From NCBI RefSeq assembly GCF_044904705.1, contig NZ_JADIKL010000001.1, forward strand, positions 536,007-600,006: a DNA stretch of 64,000 nt, in the 5' to 3' direction. Source of the DNA: Rhodanobacter_A agri (GTDB lineage Bacteria; Pseudomonadota; Gammaproteobacteria; Xanthomonadales; Rhodanobacteraceae). The notes beneath the pieces were generated by a model, which ran no database searches, was not told the DNA's origin, and saw only the letters and a program-made list of their open reading frames with translations. Position numbers and translations under genes: made by a program. Positions 42,717-51,206 of this stretch are shown here, piece after piece. The number at the start of each line of letters is the position of its first letter. Position 1 is the first letter of the stretch.

Positions 42717-43399
42717 TCGCGTTCTGGCACGATCGCCGCTTCGAAGATCACCGAACACGGCACGCCCGTCAGTGGATGACGCGGTTCGTGCATCGCCCGT
42801 AGTTGGAACCCCGCTTCCTGCAGCAAGGCCAGCCAGCCGGCCAGCGTGCGGAAATACCAGGGCGCGGCACGGCCAAAGGCATCGCCGCAACCCGCCCAGG
42901 AACCGGCCCGCCAGCCTTCGGCGCGTTCCGCATCAGTCACCGCGAAACCGGGATGCAGTGTCTGGATCAGCAAGTTGCCATGCGGCGGCAGCAGGCTGCC
43001 GAGGCGACGGATCACGCCGCGCGTCGCCTCGTCGCCAAGCAGGGAGAAATTGCACACGGCCAGTGCCGCGGGCGTCACCGGCGCACCCTCCGCGAACGCC
43101 TCGTAGGACAGGCATTCGAAGGTTCCGCCACCGGCCAGCCGTGCCGCCGCTACCAGCTCGGGCACCGCATCGATGCCATGCACCTGCATGCCCAGCGGCG
43201 CCAGCGCGCGCGCCAGCCAGCCCTCGCCGCAGCCGACATCGAGTACCGTCGCCGGCTGCAGCCGGCGGATCGCCGAGACGATGGCGTGATCGGTGACCAG
43301 GCGGCGGCTCTCGATCGACCCGCTGCGCACGGCCTCGATCCACGGCGCGGCATTCTCGCGCCACGCGCCAAGGATGGCTTCATCGCAAAACCCGTTCAT
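42710..43399 (-). CDS. Class I SAM-dependent methyltransferase
   Basis: 229 aa. Motif I VLDVGCGEGWLARAL (about 52-66) and the acidic loop HGIDAVPELV place it in the Rossmann-fold methyltransferases. Post-motif III is HGNLLIQTLHPGF. The overall shape resembles UbiE/UbiG-like small-molecule methyltransferases, but the substrate cannot be told. It is a single gene convergent with mug. Confidence 0.87.
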   Translation of the reverse strand: MNGFCDEAILGAWRENAAPWIEAVRSGSIESRRLVTDHAIVSAIRRLQPATVLDVGCGEGWLARALAPLGMQVHGIDAVPELVAAARLAGGGTFECLSYEAFAEGAPVTPAALAVCNFSLLGDEATRGVIRRLGSLLPPHGNLLIQTLHPGFAVTDAERAEGWRAGSWAGCGDAFGRAAPWYFRTLAGWLALLQEAGFQLRAMHEPRHPLTGVPCSVIFEAAIVPERDH

Positions 43400-43448
43400 C
43401 AGCCCATGCTAGACCATCCACCCGGTCTATCACGGCCGGATGCGAATC

Positions 43449-44741
43449 TCACTCGATCGGCGTGTGCCGGTATCTGGATACATCTTGCTCGCGCACCGCC
43501 GGGGCGCGGTTCGACCAGGCCTGGCGGATGTAGCTGACCACGCTGGCGACCTCGGCGTCATCGAGTTGCTGTGCGTAAGGCGGCATGGAGTACGGGCGCG
43601 GACGTGCGCTGGTGCCGGGCGCGAAGCCGCCGAGCAACACCGCGCGGATCGCGTTGATGCCGCTGGGTTCGGTCACCGAGACGTTACCGTCCAGTGGCGG
43701 GTAGATGCCGGACACGCCGCGGCCGTCGCTGCCGTGGCAATCGCTGCAGCGTTGCCGGTAAATCGCCCCGCCCTGCGTCACCATGCGCCCGGCATCGAAC
43801 GGCGCCGTCGTTGTCGTCGGCGCCGGATGCGGCGGCAACGCGGCAAGGTAGTCGGCGATGGCGTGCAAGTCGTTATCGTCCAAGTGCTGGGTGCTCTGCC
43901 GCACCACGTCGGCCATCGGGCCGAAGGCGATGCCGCGAGTGGACTGGCCAGTCTTCAGCAGGTCGACGACGTCCCGCTCGCTCCAGCCATCAAGGCCGCC
44001 GCGGCCTTGCATGCCGAGACCGGACGCGTACCAGTGCTGGGCCGGAATTTCGCCGCCGCCGAGGAAACGGTCGCGCGCGATCGCGCCCAGCGCATTGCGT
44101 GGCGCATGGCATTCGTTGCAGTGGCCAAGCCCCTGCACCAGGTAAGCGCCGCGATTCCACGCAGCCGAACGCTGCGGATCAGGCTGGAAAACGGCTTCGC
44201 GGAAATACAGCGCGCGCCATGCGACCAGCAATCGGCGCAGCTTGTAGGGAAACGCCAGCTGATTCGGCACCGGCGGCTGGCTAACCGGCGGCAGGGATTG
44301 CAGCCAGGCGTAGATCGCCAGCGCATCGTCGCGCGTGACCCAAGTGTAGGAGGTATAGGGAAATGCGGGATACAGCGGCTCGCCATGCCGGCCAATACCG
44401 CGATGCATGGCCTGCCAGAAGTCCTCGAAGCTCCAGTCGCCGAGGCCAGTAGCCGCATCCGGTGTGAGATTGGGGGCCGCGACGTTGCCGAACGGCGTGG
44501 GAATCAGGCGAGCGCCGGCATACGGCTGGCCGCCTCGCCTGGTGTGGCAGGCGGCGCAATCGCCGGCGGCGGCGAGGTAGGCGCCGCGCGCGATCAGGGC
44601 CGGGTCGCGCAGCGTGGCCGCGCTCACGGCGCTGGCGCCGCGCGGAACCGGCGCGTGGCCAAGGGGGCGGAGCAGCCACCACGCCAGTGACGCCAGCGCC
44701 AACAGCACGACGACCAGCACGACACGACGCAGCCGTCTCAT
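43449..44741 (-). CDS. Membrane-anchored triple-haem cytochrome c
   Basis: 430 aa from ATG 44741. One N-terminal anchor (about 6-25, RVVLVVVLLALASLAWWLL), then three haem-binding sites: CAACH, CNECH and CSDCH. This is the architecture of the cytochrome subunit of membrane-bound alcohol, aldehyde and gluconate dehydrogenases. No dehydrogenase subunit is adjacent, so its electron donor is unknown. Its ATG overlaps the stop of the upstream cytochrome gene (ATGA). Confidence 0.92.
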   Translation of the reverse strand: MRRLRRVVLVVVLLALASLAWWLLRPLGHAPVPRGASAVSAATLRDPALIARGAYLAAAGDCAACHTRRGGQPYAGARLIPTPFGNVAAPNLTPDAATGLGDWSFEDFWQAMHRGIGRHGEPLYPAFPYTSYTWVTRDDALAIYAWLQSLPPVSQPPVPNQLAFPYKLRRLLVAWRALYFREAVFQPDPQRSAAWNRGAYLVQGLGHCNECHAPRNALGAIARDRFLGGGEIPAQHWYASGLGMQGRGGLDGWSERDVVDLLKTGQSTRGIAFGPMADVVRQSTQHLDDNDLHAIADYLAALPPHPAPTTTTAPFDAGRMVTQGGAIYRQRCSDCHGSDGRGVSGIYPPLDGNVSVTEPSGINAIRAVLLGGFAPGTSARPRPYSMPPYAQQLDDAEVASVVSYIRQAWSNRAPAVREQDVSRYRHTPIE

Positions 44742-45517
44742 GTGCCAGCCCCGTTGCCTGCCAGCACGCCGCAGTGCAGCGGCGGCTGCACGCTGCCCGC
44801 CGGTTGCGCGTGCATGTCGGCCGGCAGTTCGCGGCCGGCCAGCCAGGCCGCCACGGCGGTGATGTCGGTTTCGCTCAGGCGACCGGCCACTTCGGCCATG
44901 CAATCCGGCGCCACCGTGCCGCGCGTGCGGGTGCGCCAGGCACCGAGCTGGGCACTGATGTAGTCATACGGCAGGCCGACCAGACCGGGGATATCCGGCT
45001 CCACGCCGGTGAGCTGGCTGCCGTGGCAACGCTCGCAGGCGGGAATGCCGCGCGCCGGATCACCCGTGCTCACCAGCTGTGCGCCGCGTTGCAGCGTCGC
45101 CGCGGATACTGCCGGCAGCGGCGAGCGCGCGTACGGCACCTGCTGTGTCGAGAAGTACTCGGCAATCTCGCGCAGATAAGCCGGATCGAGTCCGCGCACC
45201 GTGTATTCCATCGGCGCGTACTTGCGCAGGCCGTTCTGGAAATCCTGCAACTGCCTCACCAGGTAGCCCGCCGGCTTGCCGGCGAGACGCGGGAAGAAGC
45301 CGCTGCCGGGCGAACCCTCGCCATGCGCACCATGGCAGGCGGTGCAGGCGGCGATGCGCTGCTGCAAGGTGTCGGGCACCCTCGGCGCGGCCGGCGACGG
45401 TATCGCGGACGAGGCGGCGAAAGCCGGCATCAGCAACAGCGAGAGTGCCAGGAACGACAGATATCGAAGTAGCCGCCCTGCGACCACTCGCGTCGGGCAA
45501 GACAGGTGCAGATCCAT
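44738..45517 (-). CDS. Diheme cytochrome c (c4-like)
   Basis: 259 aa from ATG 45517; the open frame continues through the divergent amidase gene and is not used. Signal peptide or anchor at about 18-35 (YLSFLALSLLLMPAFAAS), two cytochrome c domains with CTACH and CERCH, and candidate Met ligands (for example YAPMEYTVRGL). Two-domain c4-type cytochromes carry electrons to terminal oxidases. Together with the triple-haem protein it forms a five-haem periplasmic electron chain. Confidence 0.9.
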   Translation of the reverse strand: MDLHLSCPTRVVAGRLLRYLSFLALSLLLMPAFAASSAIPSPAAPRVPDTLQQRIAACTACHGAHGEGSPGSGFFPRLAGKPAGYLVRQLQDFQNGLRKYAPMEYTVRGLDPAYLREIAEYFSTQQVPYARSPLPAVSAATLQRGAQLVSTGDPARGIPACERCHGSQLTGVEPDIPGLVGLPYDYISAQLGAWRTRTRGTVAPDCMAEVAGRLSETDITAVAAWLAGRELPADMHAQPAGSVQPPLHCGVLAGNGAGT

Positions 45518-45610
45518 CGGCCGAGTATAGGCAGATCCCTCTGCCGTGCCGCGGCGCACCGGGCTATGCTCTGCCGATCGCGACACCGTGCCGCACCTGC
45601 CGGGGATGCC

Positions 45611-47212
45611 ATGACGCACCGATTGCTCGCCCGTTCGCTGCTTGCCACCGCCCTGCTCGCCAGCGCACCGTTGTGTGCCCAGCAGCACGACGATGCCTAT
45701 GCCTCCATCGCCCAGCTGCAGCAACGCATGAGCGAGGGCACACTGGGCAGTCAGGTGCTGACGCAACAGTACCTTGCCCGCATTCGCCGGATCGACCAGA
45801 GCGGCCCTGCGCTGCACGCGGTGCTTGAAACCAACCCCGATGCCTTGAAGATCGCCGCCGCGCTCGATGCGAAGCGCGGCAAGGCGCACGGCCCGCTGTA
45901 CGGTATCCCGGTGCTGCTGAAGGACAACATCGACACCGGCGACCACGAGCGGACCACCGCCGGCTCGCTGGCACTGACGGACGCGCCCGCACCGCGCGAT
46001 GCCACGCTGGTAACGAAGCTGCGCACGGCTGGCGCCGTGATCCTCGGCAAGACCAACCTCAGCGAATGGGCGGATTTCCGCTCCAATCACGCCTCCAGCG
46101 GCTGGAGCGGTGTCGGCGGACAGACAAGGAATCCGTACGCATTGGATCGCAATCCCTGCGGCTCCAGTTCCGGTTCCGCCGCTGCGGTGGCGGCCGGCCT
46201 CGCCACGGTGGCGATCGGCACCGAAACCGACGGCTCGATCATCTGCCCCGCGTCGATGAACGGCATCGTCGGTATCAAGCCCACACTGGGCCTGGTGAGC
46301 CGCGCCGGCATCGTGCCGATCACCCACAACCAGGACACCGCCGGCCCGATTGCACGAAATGTGGCCGACGCCGCCGCCCTGCTCGGCGCGATCGCCGGCA
46401 GCGATCCGCGCGACCCGGCCACCGTCGACGCCGACAAGCACGCCACCGACTACACCAAGTACCTCGACCCGAACGGGCTCAAGGGCAAGCGCATCGGCGT
46501 GGTGCGCGAGCTCGCCGGCAATGAGCCGAACGCCGACCGCGTGCTCGACGCGGCGATCGCCGCGATGAAGGCTCAGGGCGCGATCATCGTCGATCCGGTG
46601 AAGTTGCCGCACCTGAAAGAACTCGGCGATCCGGAAATTGCCGTGATGCTTTACGACTTCAAGCACGACATCAACGCCTACCTCGAAACCCGCACCGGCT
46701 TGAAGGTGCACACGCTGGCCGACCTGATCGCCTTCGACAAGGCGCACGCCGCCGAGGAAATGACGTGGTTCGGGCAGGAGCTGTTCGAGCAGGCCGAGAC
46801 CAAGGGGCCGCTCACCGATGCGGCCTATCGCGATGCACTGGCCAAGGCGAAGCAGCTGTCTGGCCCGGAGGGCATCGATGCGGCGCTCAAGGCCGATCAT
46901 CTCGATGCGTTGCTCGCCCCTTCATGGGGTCCCGCCTTCACGACCGATCCGGTGCTGGGCGACCATATCGTCAGCGGCGACCCCACTGTCGGCGGCGCCT
47001 CGCAACCCGCCGCGGTGGCTGGCTATCCGTCCATCACCGTGCCCGCCGGCTGGGCGCACGGCCTGCCGGTGGGCATCGTGTTCTTCGGAACGAAATGGAG
47101 CGAGCCCGCGCTGATCTCGATGGCTTACGGCTTCGAGCAGCATACGCACGCGTGGCAGCCGCCGAAGTTCCTCGACACGGTCGCGGGCAAGCCGGTGCCG
47201 CCTGGACGCTGA
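45611..47212 (+). CDS. Secreted amidase (amidase signature family)
   Basis: 533 aa from ATG 45611. Sec signal peptide at 1-23 (LLARSLLATALLASAPLCAQ). The amidase catalytic triad is complete: Lys104 (VLLKDNID), cis-Ser at 185/186 in NPCGSSSGSAAA, and nucleophile Ser209 in GTETDGSI. This is the exported GatA-like branch, which hydrolyses amides in the periplasm; it is not the tRNA amidotransferase, which is cytoplasmic and lacks a signal. The substrate is unknown. Confidence 0.92.
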   Translation: MTHRLLARSLLATALLASAPLCAQQHDDAYASIAQLQQRMSEGTLGSQVLTQQYLARIRRIDQSGPALHAVLETNPDALKIAAALDAKRGKAHGPLYGIPVLLKDNIDTGDHERTTAGSLALTDAPAPRDATLVTKLRTAGAVILGKTNLSEWADFRSNHASSGWSGVGGQTRNPYALDRNPCGSSSGSAAAVAAGLATVAIGTETDGSIICPASMNGIVGIKPTLGLVSRAGIVPITHNQDTAGPIARNVADAAALLGAIAGSDPRDPATVDADKHATDYTKYLDPNGLKGKRIGVVRELAGNEPNADRVLDAAIAAMKAQGAIIVDPVKLPHLKELGDPEIAVMLYDFKHDINAYLETRTGLKVHTLADLIAFDKAHAAEEMTWFGQELFEQAETKGPLTDAAYRDALAKAKQLSGPEGIDAALKADHLDALLAPSWGPAFTTDPVLGDHIVSGDPTVGGASQPAAVAGYPSITVPAGWAHGLPVGIVFFGTKWSEPALISMAYGFEQHTHAWQPPKFLDTVAGKPVPPGR

Positions 47213-47217
47213 GAGCC

Positions 47218-47439
47218 ATGCACGAACCGCAGCTGCAAAGCACTCTTACCTGCCCGCACTGCAGGCATCGCAGCATCGAGACCATGCCGACCAACGCCTG
47301 CGTGTTCTTCCACGACTGCCCCGGCTGCGGCGCGCTGCTGCGCCCGAAGCCGGGCGACTGCTGCGTGTTCTGCTCCTGGGGCGACGTGCCCTGCCCGCCG
47401 GTGCAGCAACAGGGCAAGGGCTGCTGCGGAGCGCATTGA
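47218..47439 (+). CDS. GDCCVxC-domain small cysteine-rich protein
   Basis: 73 aa, starting 5 bp after the amidase stop. Cysteine pairs CPHC (12-15) and CPGC (34-37) could bind zinc. The family signature GDCCVFCSWGDVPCPP (46-61) follows and the end is KGCCGAH. Some family members are annotated as selenoproteins with Sec at one of these Cys positions; here all are ordinary TGC/TGT codons, so no selenocysteine is needed. The role is unknown; metal or mercury handling has been suggested by context in other genomes. Confidence 0.8.
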   Translation: MHEPQLQSTLTCPHCRHRSIETMPTNACVFFHDCPGCGALLRPKPGDCCVFCSWGDVPCPPVQQQGKGCCGAH

Positions 47440-47456
47440 GTGCGGCGACGCCGCGC

Positions 47457-48824
47457 TCAGGCGTCGGCGCCGACCGACTTGCGCACGATCAGCATCGCCA
47501 ACTCCAGCGACTGCTCGTAGTTGAGGCGCGGATCGACCATCGACTTGTACGCACGTTCCAGGTCGGCTTCGGACAGGCCGCGCGCACCGCCGGTGCACTC
47601 GGTGACGTCCTCGCCGGTGAGTTCCAGGTGCACGCCGCCCAGCCGCGTGCCGGCGGCGGCATGAATGTCGAAAGCCTGGTCGAGCTCCCCGCGGATGTTG
47701 TCGAAACGGCGGGTCTTGTAGCCGTTGGAGGTACTCTCGGTGTTGCCGTGCATGGGATCGGCCACCCACAGCACGCGACGGCCCTCGCGCTTCACCGCTT
47801 CAAGCAGCGGCGGCAGCGCCGTGCCGATCTTCGCGTTGCCCATGCGGTGGACCAGGCTGAGCCGGCCGGGCTCGTTCTGCGGGTTCAGCGCGTCGATCAG
47901 CGGCAGCAACTGCTCGGCGGTTACCGTGGGACCGACCTTTACCGCGACCGGATTGCGGATGCCGCGGAAATATTCCACGTGCGCACCGTCCAGCGCCGCC
48001 GTGCGCATGCCGATCCACGGGAAATGGGTGGACAGGTTGAACCAGCCCGGATGCCGCGGCACCTCGCGGGTCAGCGCCTGCTCGTAATGCAAAAGCAACG
48101 CCTCGTGCGAGGTGAAGAAATCCACCTTGGTGAAACCGGCGATCGGCCCGGCCAGCGTCTCCATGAAACGCAGCGAATCGCCGATGCCGGCCACCATGCG
48201 GCGGTATTCGGCGGCCAGCGGCGAATGTTCGACCCAGGCAAGGTCCCAGTATTCAGGGTGATGCAGGTCGGCGAAACCGCCGTCGATCAGCGCACGCACG
48301 AAGTTCATCGTCAGCGCGGAATGCGCATGGGCACCGATCAGACGCTGCGGATCGGCGCGGCGCGCGGCCGCGGTGAACTCGGGGCCGTTGACCACGTCGC
48401 CGCGGAAACTGGGCAAGGTCACGCCGTCGCGCGTCTCGGTGTCGGCCGAACGCGGCTTGGCGTACTGGCCGGCGAAACGCCCCACGCGCAGCACCGGCTT
48501 CTTCAAGCCGTGCACCAGCACCAGGCTCATCTGCAACAGCACCTTGAGCCGGTTGGAGATGATCGGGCTGGTGCAGTCGGCGAAGCTCTCGGCACAGTCG
48601 CCGCCCTGCAGCAGAAAGCGCTTGCCTTCCTGCGCTTCGGCCAGCGCCTGCTTGAGCGCCAGTACCTCCCACGAGGTCACCAGCGGCGGCAGCTGCGCCA
48701 ACTGCGCCGTGGCCTGCGCCAGTTCGGCAGCGTCTTCGTAATACGGCTGCTGCAACGCCTCGCGCCGCAGCCACGACGCCGGTGCCCAATCCGCCGCGAA
48801 CACGGCCTGCTGCGGATCGTTCAT
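47457..48824 (-). CDS. Class II 3-deoxy-7-phosphoheptulonate (DAHP) synthase
   Basis: 455 aa from ATG 48824. Catalyses the first shikimate step, from phosphoenolpyruvate and erythrose-4-phosphate. This is the plant/mycobacterial (AroA-II) type: FLLQGGDCAESFADC, LRVGRFAGQYAKPRSAD, KVGPTVTAEQLLPLI, WVADPMHGNTESTSNGYKTR and GVHLELTGEDVTECTGG. The metal ligands are the Cys of GGDCAE, the His of DPMHGN, the Glu of HLELTG and a C-terminal Asp (MVDPRLNYEQ). Its start overlaps the dsbB stop (ATGA). Confidence 0.94.
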   Translation of the reverse strand: MNDPQQAVFAADWAPASWLRREALQQPYYEDAAELAQATAQLAQLPPLVTSWEVLALKQALAEAQEGKRFLLQGGDCAESFADCTSPIISNRLKVLLQMSLVLVHGLKKPVLRVGRFAGQYAKPRSADTETRDGVTLPSFRGDVVNGPEFTAAARRADPQRLIGAHAHSALTMNFVRALIDGGFADLHHPEYWDLAWVEHSPLAAEYRRMVAGIGDSLRFMETLAGPIAGFTKVDFFTSHEALLLHYEQALTREVPRHPGWFNLSTHFPWIGMRTAALDGAHVEYFRGIRNPVAVKVGPTVTAEQLLPLIDALNPQNEPGRLSLVHRMGNAKIGTALPPLLEAVKREGRRVLWVADPMHGNTESTSNGYKTRRFDNIRGELDQAFDIHAAAGTRLGGVHLELTGEDVTECTGGARGLSEADLERAYKSMVDPRLNYEQSLELAMLIVRKSVGADA

Positions 48825-49342
48825 CACCGTGCCCCCAGCGGGCGGCGCAGGCCGGCCAGCACGGCCCAGATACCCAGCAGCACGAACCAGATCAGCGACC
48901 ACCACGGCATCGACAAGCCGAGGATGGGCTGCACCTTGGCGCATTCACCCGAGCCGGTAAGCACCTTGAGCAGCACGTGGATCAGGCCGCCGTTGCTGGC
49001 ACGGGTTTCCAGCAGATAGCCCAGCGGCGCGCCGCAACTCGGCACCTGGTCCAGCGGCAGCGACTGGATCCACAGGTGGCGCGCGGCGATGCCGATGCCC
49101 ACCAGCGCGACCAGCGCCAGCAGCGCGACGTAGATCCATCGTCCGTTGCCGCGTGGCGCATGCAGACCGCCGACCAGGAACACCAGGCCGAGCGCGATGA
49201 ACGCCACGCGCTGCAGGATGCACAGCGGACAGGGATCCATCTGCAGCGAGTACTGCGCGTACAGCGCGAAACCGATCAGGCCGGCACAGACCAGAAAGCC
49301 GGCAAGGAGACTGACGCGAAACGACCAGCGCAAGGGGTTCAT
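48824..49342 (-). CDS. dsbB: Disulfide bond formation protein DsbB
   Basis: 172 aa from ATG 49342. Four membrane helices. The two redox pairs are present: C38-P-L-C41 in the first periplasmic loop and C103/C134 in the second (PSCGAP and GECAKV). It reoxidises DsbA and passes electrons to ubiquinone. It is translationally coupled to the DAHP synthase gene, an order I would not have expected. Confidence 0.94.
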   Translation of the reverse strand: MNPLRWSFRVSLLAGFLVCAGLIGFALYAQYSLQMDPCPLCILQRVAFIALGLVFLVGGLHAPRGNGRWIYVALLALVALVGIGIAARHLWIQSLPLDQVPSCGAPLGYLLETRASNGGLIHVLLKVLTGSGECAKVQPILGLSMPWWSLIWFVLLGIWAVLAGLRRPLGAR

Positions 49343-49500
49343 GGATGCCACGGCAGGGAGCGGAGATACGACATTACCCGCTTGCCAGCGGACTGTCAGC
49401 AATGCGCGCAACGACTAAACGACAAGGGCTGCAAGGTCGAGGACTTTGCCCATTCGCCGGGCGCCCGCAAGGGCGGCGCTCCGGGATGTGCCCCATGAAA

Positions 49501-49530
49501 AAACCCCGGCTGGTTTCCCGGCCGGGGTTT
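49501..49530 (-). terminator. Intrinsic terminator of the ribosomal (alpha) operon
   Basis: 10-bp perfect stem AAACCCCGGC/GCCGGGGTTT with a 10-nt loop; on the minus strand it runs into a T-tract (A-run at 49497-49503). It lies 34 bp after the rplQ stop. The stem is identical to that of the terminator at 11340-11363. Confidence 0.92.
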
Positions 49531-49564
49531 CATTCGGACGTCTGGATGTCCGTACGTATTGCGC

Positions 49565-49948
49565 TTACTCGGCGTCGACGGCCTCGGCCTGCGGACGGCC
49601 GACCAGCTCGACGTAGGCCATCGGCGCATTGTCACCGTCGCGGAAACCGCACTTCAGGATACGCAGGTAGCCGCCGGGACGCTCGCGGTAACGCGGGCCC
49701 AGCTCGACGAACAGCTTGCCGACCGCTTCCTTGTCGCGCAGGCGCGCGAAGGCAAGGCGGCGGTTGGCGACGCCGTCGGTCTTGGCCAGGGTGATCAGCG
49801 GCTCGGCGACGCGGCGCAGTTCCTTGGCCTTCGGCAAGGTGGTACGGATCAGCTCGTGCTTGAACAGCGACGAAGCCATGTTCTTGAACATCGCTTCACG
49901 GTGGGCGCTGGTGCGGTTGAGCTTGCGACCGGATTTCATGTGGCGCAT
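49565..49948 (-). CDS. rplQ: 50S ribosomal protein L17
   Basis: 127 aa, start MRHMKSGRKLNRTSAHREAM, the invariant L17 N-terminus, with core IRTTLPKAKELRRVAEPLIT. Sits at the outer surface near the exit tunnel of the large subunit. It is the last gene of the alpha operon. The 244-bp gap after rpoA is much longer than usual and contains hairpins. Confidence 0.97.
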   Translation of the reverse strand: MRHMKSGRKLNRTSAHREAMFKNMASSLFKHELIRTTLPKAKELRRVAEPLITLAKTDGVANRRLAFARLRDKEAVGKLFVELGPRYRERPGGYLRILKCGFRDGDNAPMAYVELVGRPQAEAVDAE

Positions 49949-50028
49949 GGCGAATACTCTCTATGTGGTCTGTTGTTATGAAGCGCTGGCACCTGTGTCC
50001 AACACCCCGCGGTTACCCGCTTTTATGG

Positions 50029-50147
50029 CCTCATCGAAGCGAGGCTCTTTTTTAAGATCCCTCATCGGAGCAAGAGCTCTTATGAGGAGTGCGGCCATGG
50101 ATGGCCGCTTTTGGTGCTCGGCCAAGGCGCTATGCACGCCTTGGCCG
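50029..50147 (-). other. Structured intergenic region rpoA-rplQ
   Basis: Within the 244-bp gap: hairpin CGGCCAAGGCG/CGCCTTGGCCG (50119-50147, 7-nt loop), hairpin GCGGCCAT/ATGGCCGC (50091-50108, 2-nt loop), and two imperfect direct repeats of about 21 bp starting CCTCATCG (50029-50049) and CTCATCGG (50061-50081). Neither hairpin is followed by a T-run on the minus strand, so they look like processing or stability elements, not terminators. No open frame here looks coding. Confidence 0.6.
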
Positions 50148-50192
50148 ATGTCTGGCTACATGACGATCAAGGATGATCGCACCAGTAACTCA

Positions 50193-51191
50193 TCAACCCA
50201 ACTGCATGCCGTGCGAGAGGCCGGCCGGCGGCCAGTTCTCGAGCTTCATGCCCAGGGCCAGGCCGCGCGAGCCAAGGACGTCCTTGATCTCGGTGAGCGA
50301 CTTCTTGCCCAGGTTCGGCGTCTTCAGCAGCTCGACCTCGGTCTTCTGCACCAGATCGCCGATGTAGTAGATGCTCTCGGCCTTCAGGCAGTTCGCCGAA
50401 CGCACGGTGAGCTCCAGATCGTCGATCGGACGCAGCAGCAGCGGGTCGAAACCGCTCTTCTCGGCCTTATCGGTGGCGCTCTCGCGACGCGAGAAGTCAC
50501 CGAACACCGACAGCTGGTCGTTGATGATCTCGGCGGCCTTGCGCACCGCGTCCTCGGCACCGATGGTGCCGTTGGTCTCGATGTCCAGCACGAGCTTGTC
50601 GAGGTTGGTGCGCTGCTCGACACGAGCGGCGTCCACTTCGTAAGCCACGCGCAGCACCGGCGCGAACGACGCGTCCAGCTGCAGGCGACCGATCGGGCGC
50701 GCTTCGTCGTCCGGATGGACGCGGGCGCTGGCCGGCTGGTAACCCACGCCGCGACGCACCTTCAGGCGCATGTTGAGCGCGATGTCCTTGGTCAGGTGGC
50801 AGATCACGTGCTCGGGGTTGATGATTTCCACCGAGTGGTCGACGACGATGTCGCCGGCCGTGACCACGCCCTTGCCCTTCTTGGACAGGGTCAGGGTGAC
50901 CTCGTCGCCGGTGTGCTGGCGGATTGCCACGTCCTTGAGGTTCAGCAGGACTTCGATCACGTCCTCCTGCAGGCCCTCAAGCGTGGTGTATTCGTGCAGC
51001 ACGCCATCGATCTCGACCTCGACGATGGCGCTGCCGGGGATCGAGGAAAGCAGGACGCGACGGAGCGCATTGCCCAAGGTGTGACCGAAACCGCGCTCGA
51101 GCGGCTCGACCACCACCTTGGCGCGGTTGGCGCCAAGCTGTTCGACGCTGAGGCCACGCGGCCGCAGCACGCTAGTAGACGAAACTGCCAT
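50193..51191 (-). CDS. rpoA: RNA polymerase alpha subunit
   Basis: 332 aa. N-terminal assembly domain (RAKVVVEPLERGFGHTLGNA, 1-235), linker, and C-terminal domain that binds UP elements and activators (RSANCLKAESIYYIGDLV, then LGKKSLTEIKDVLGSRGLAL). Normal length for gammaproteobacteria. It follows rpsD by 15 bp. Confidence 0.98.
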   Translation of the reverse strand: MAVSSTSVLRPRGLSVEQLGANRAKVVVEPLERGFGHTLGNALRRVLLSSIPGSAIVEVEIDGVLHEYTTLEGLQEDVIEVLLNLKDVAIRQHTGDEVTLTLSKKGKGVVTAGDIVVDHSVEIINPEHVICHLTKDIALNMRLKVRRGVGYQPASARVHPDDEARPIGRLQLDASFAPVLRVAYEVDAARVEQRTNLDKLVLDIETNGTIGAEDAVRKAAEIINDQLSVFGDFSRRESATDKAEKSGFDPLLLRPIDDLELTVRSANCLKAESIYYIGDLVQKTEVELLKTPNLGKKSLTEIKDVLGSRGLALGMKLENWPPAGLSHGMQLG

Positions 51192-51206
51192 GCAGTGCTC
51201 CGGTGA

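Noticed and set aside
45611..47212. GatA subunit of the Glu-tRNA(Gln) amidotransferase
   Set aside because: It has a Sec signal peptide and no gatB or gatC nearby, so it is an exported amidase.
47218..47439. Selenoprotein gene
   Set aside because: No in-frame TGA occurs before the real stop; all motif positions are Cys codons.
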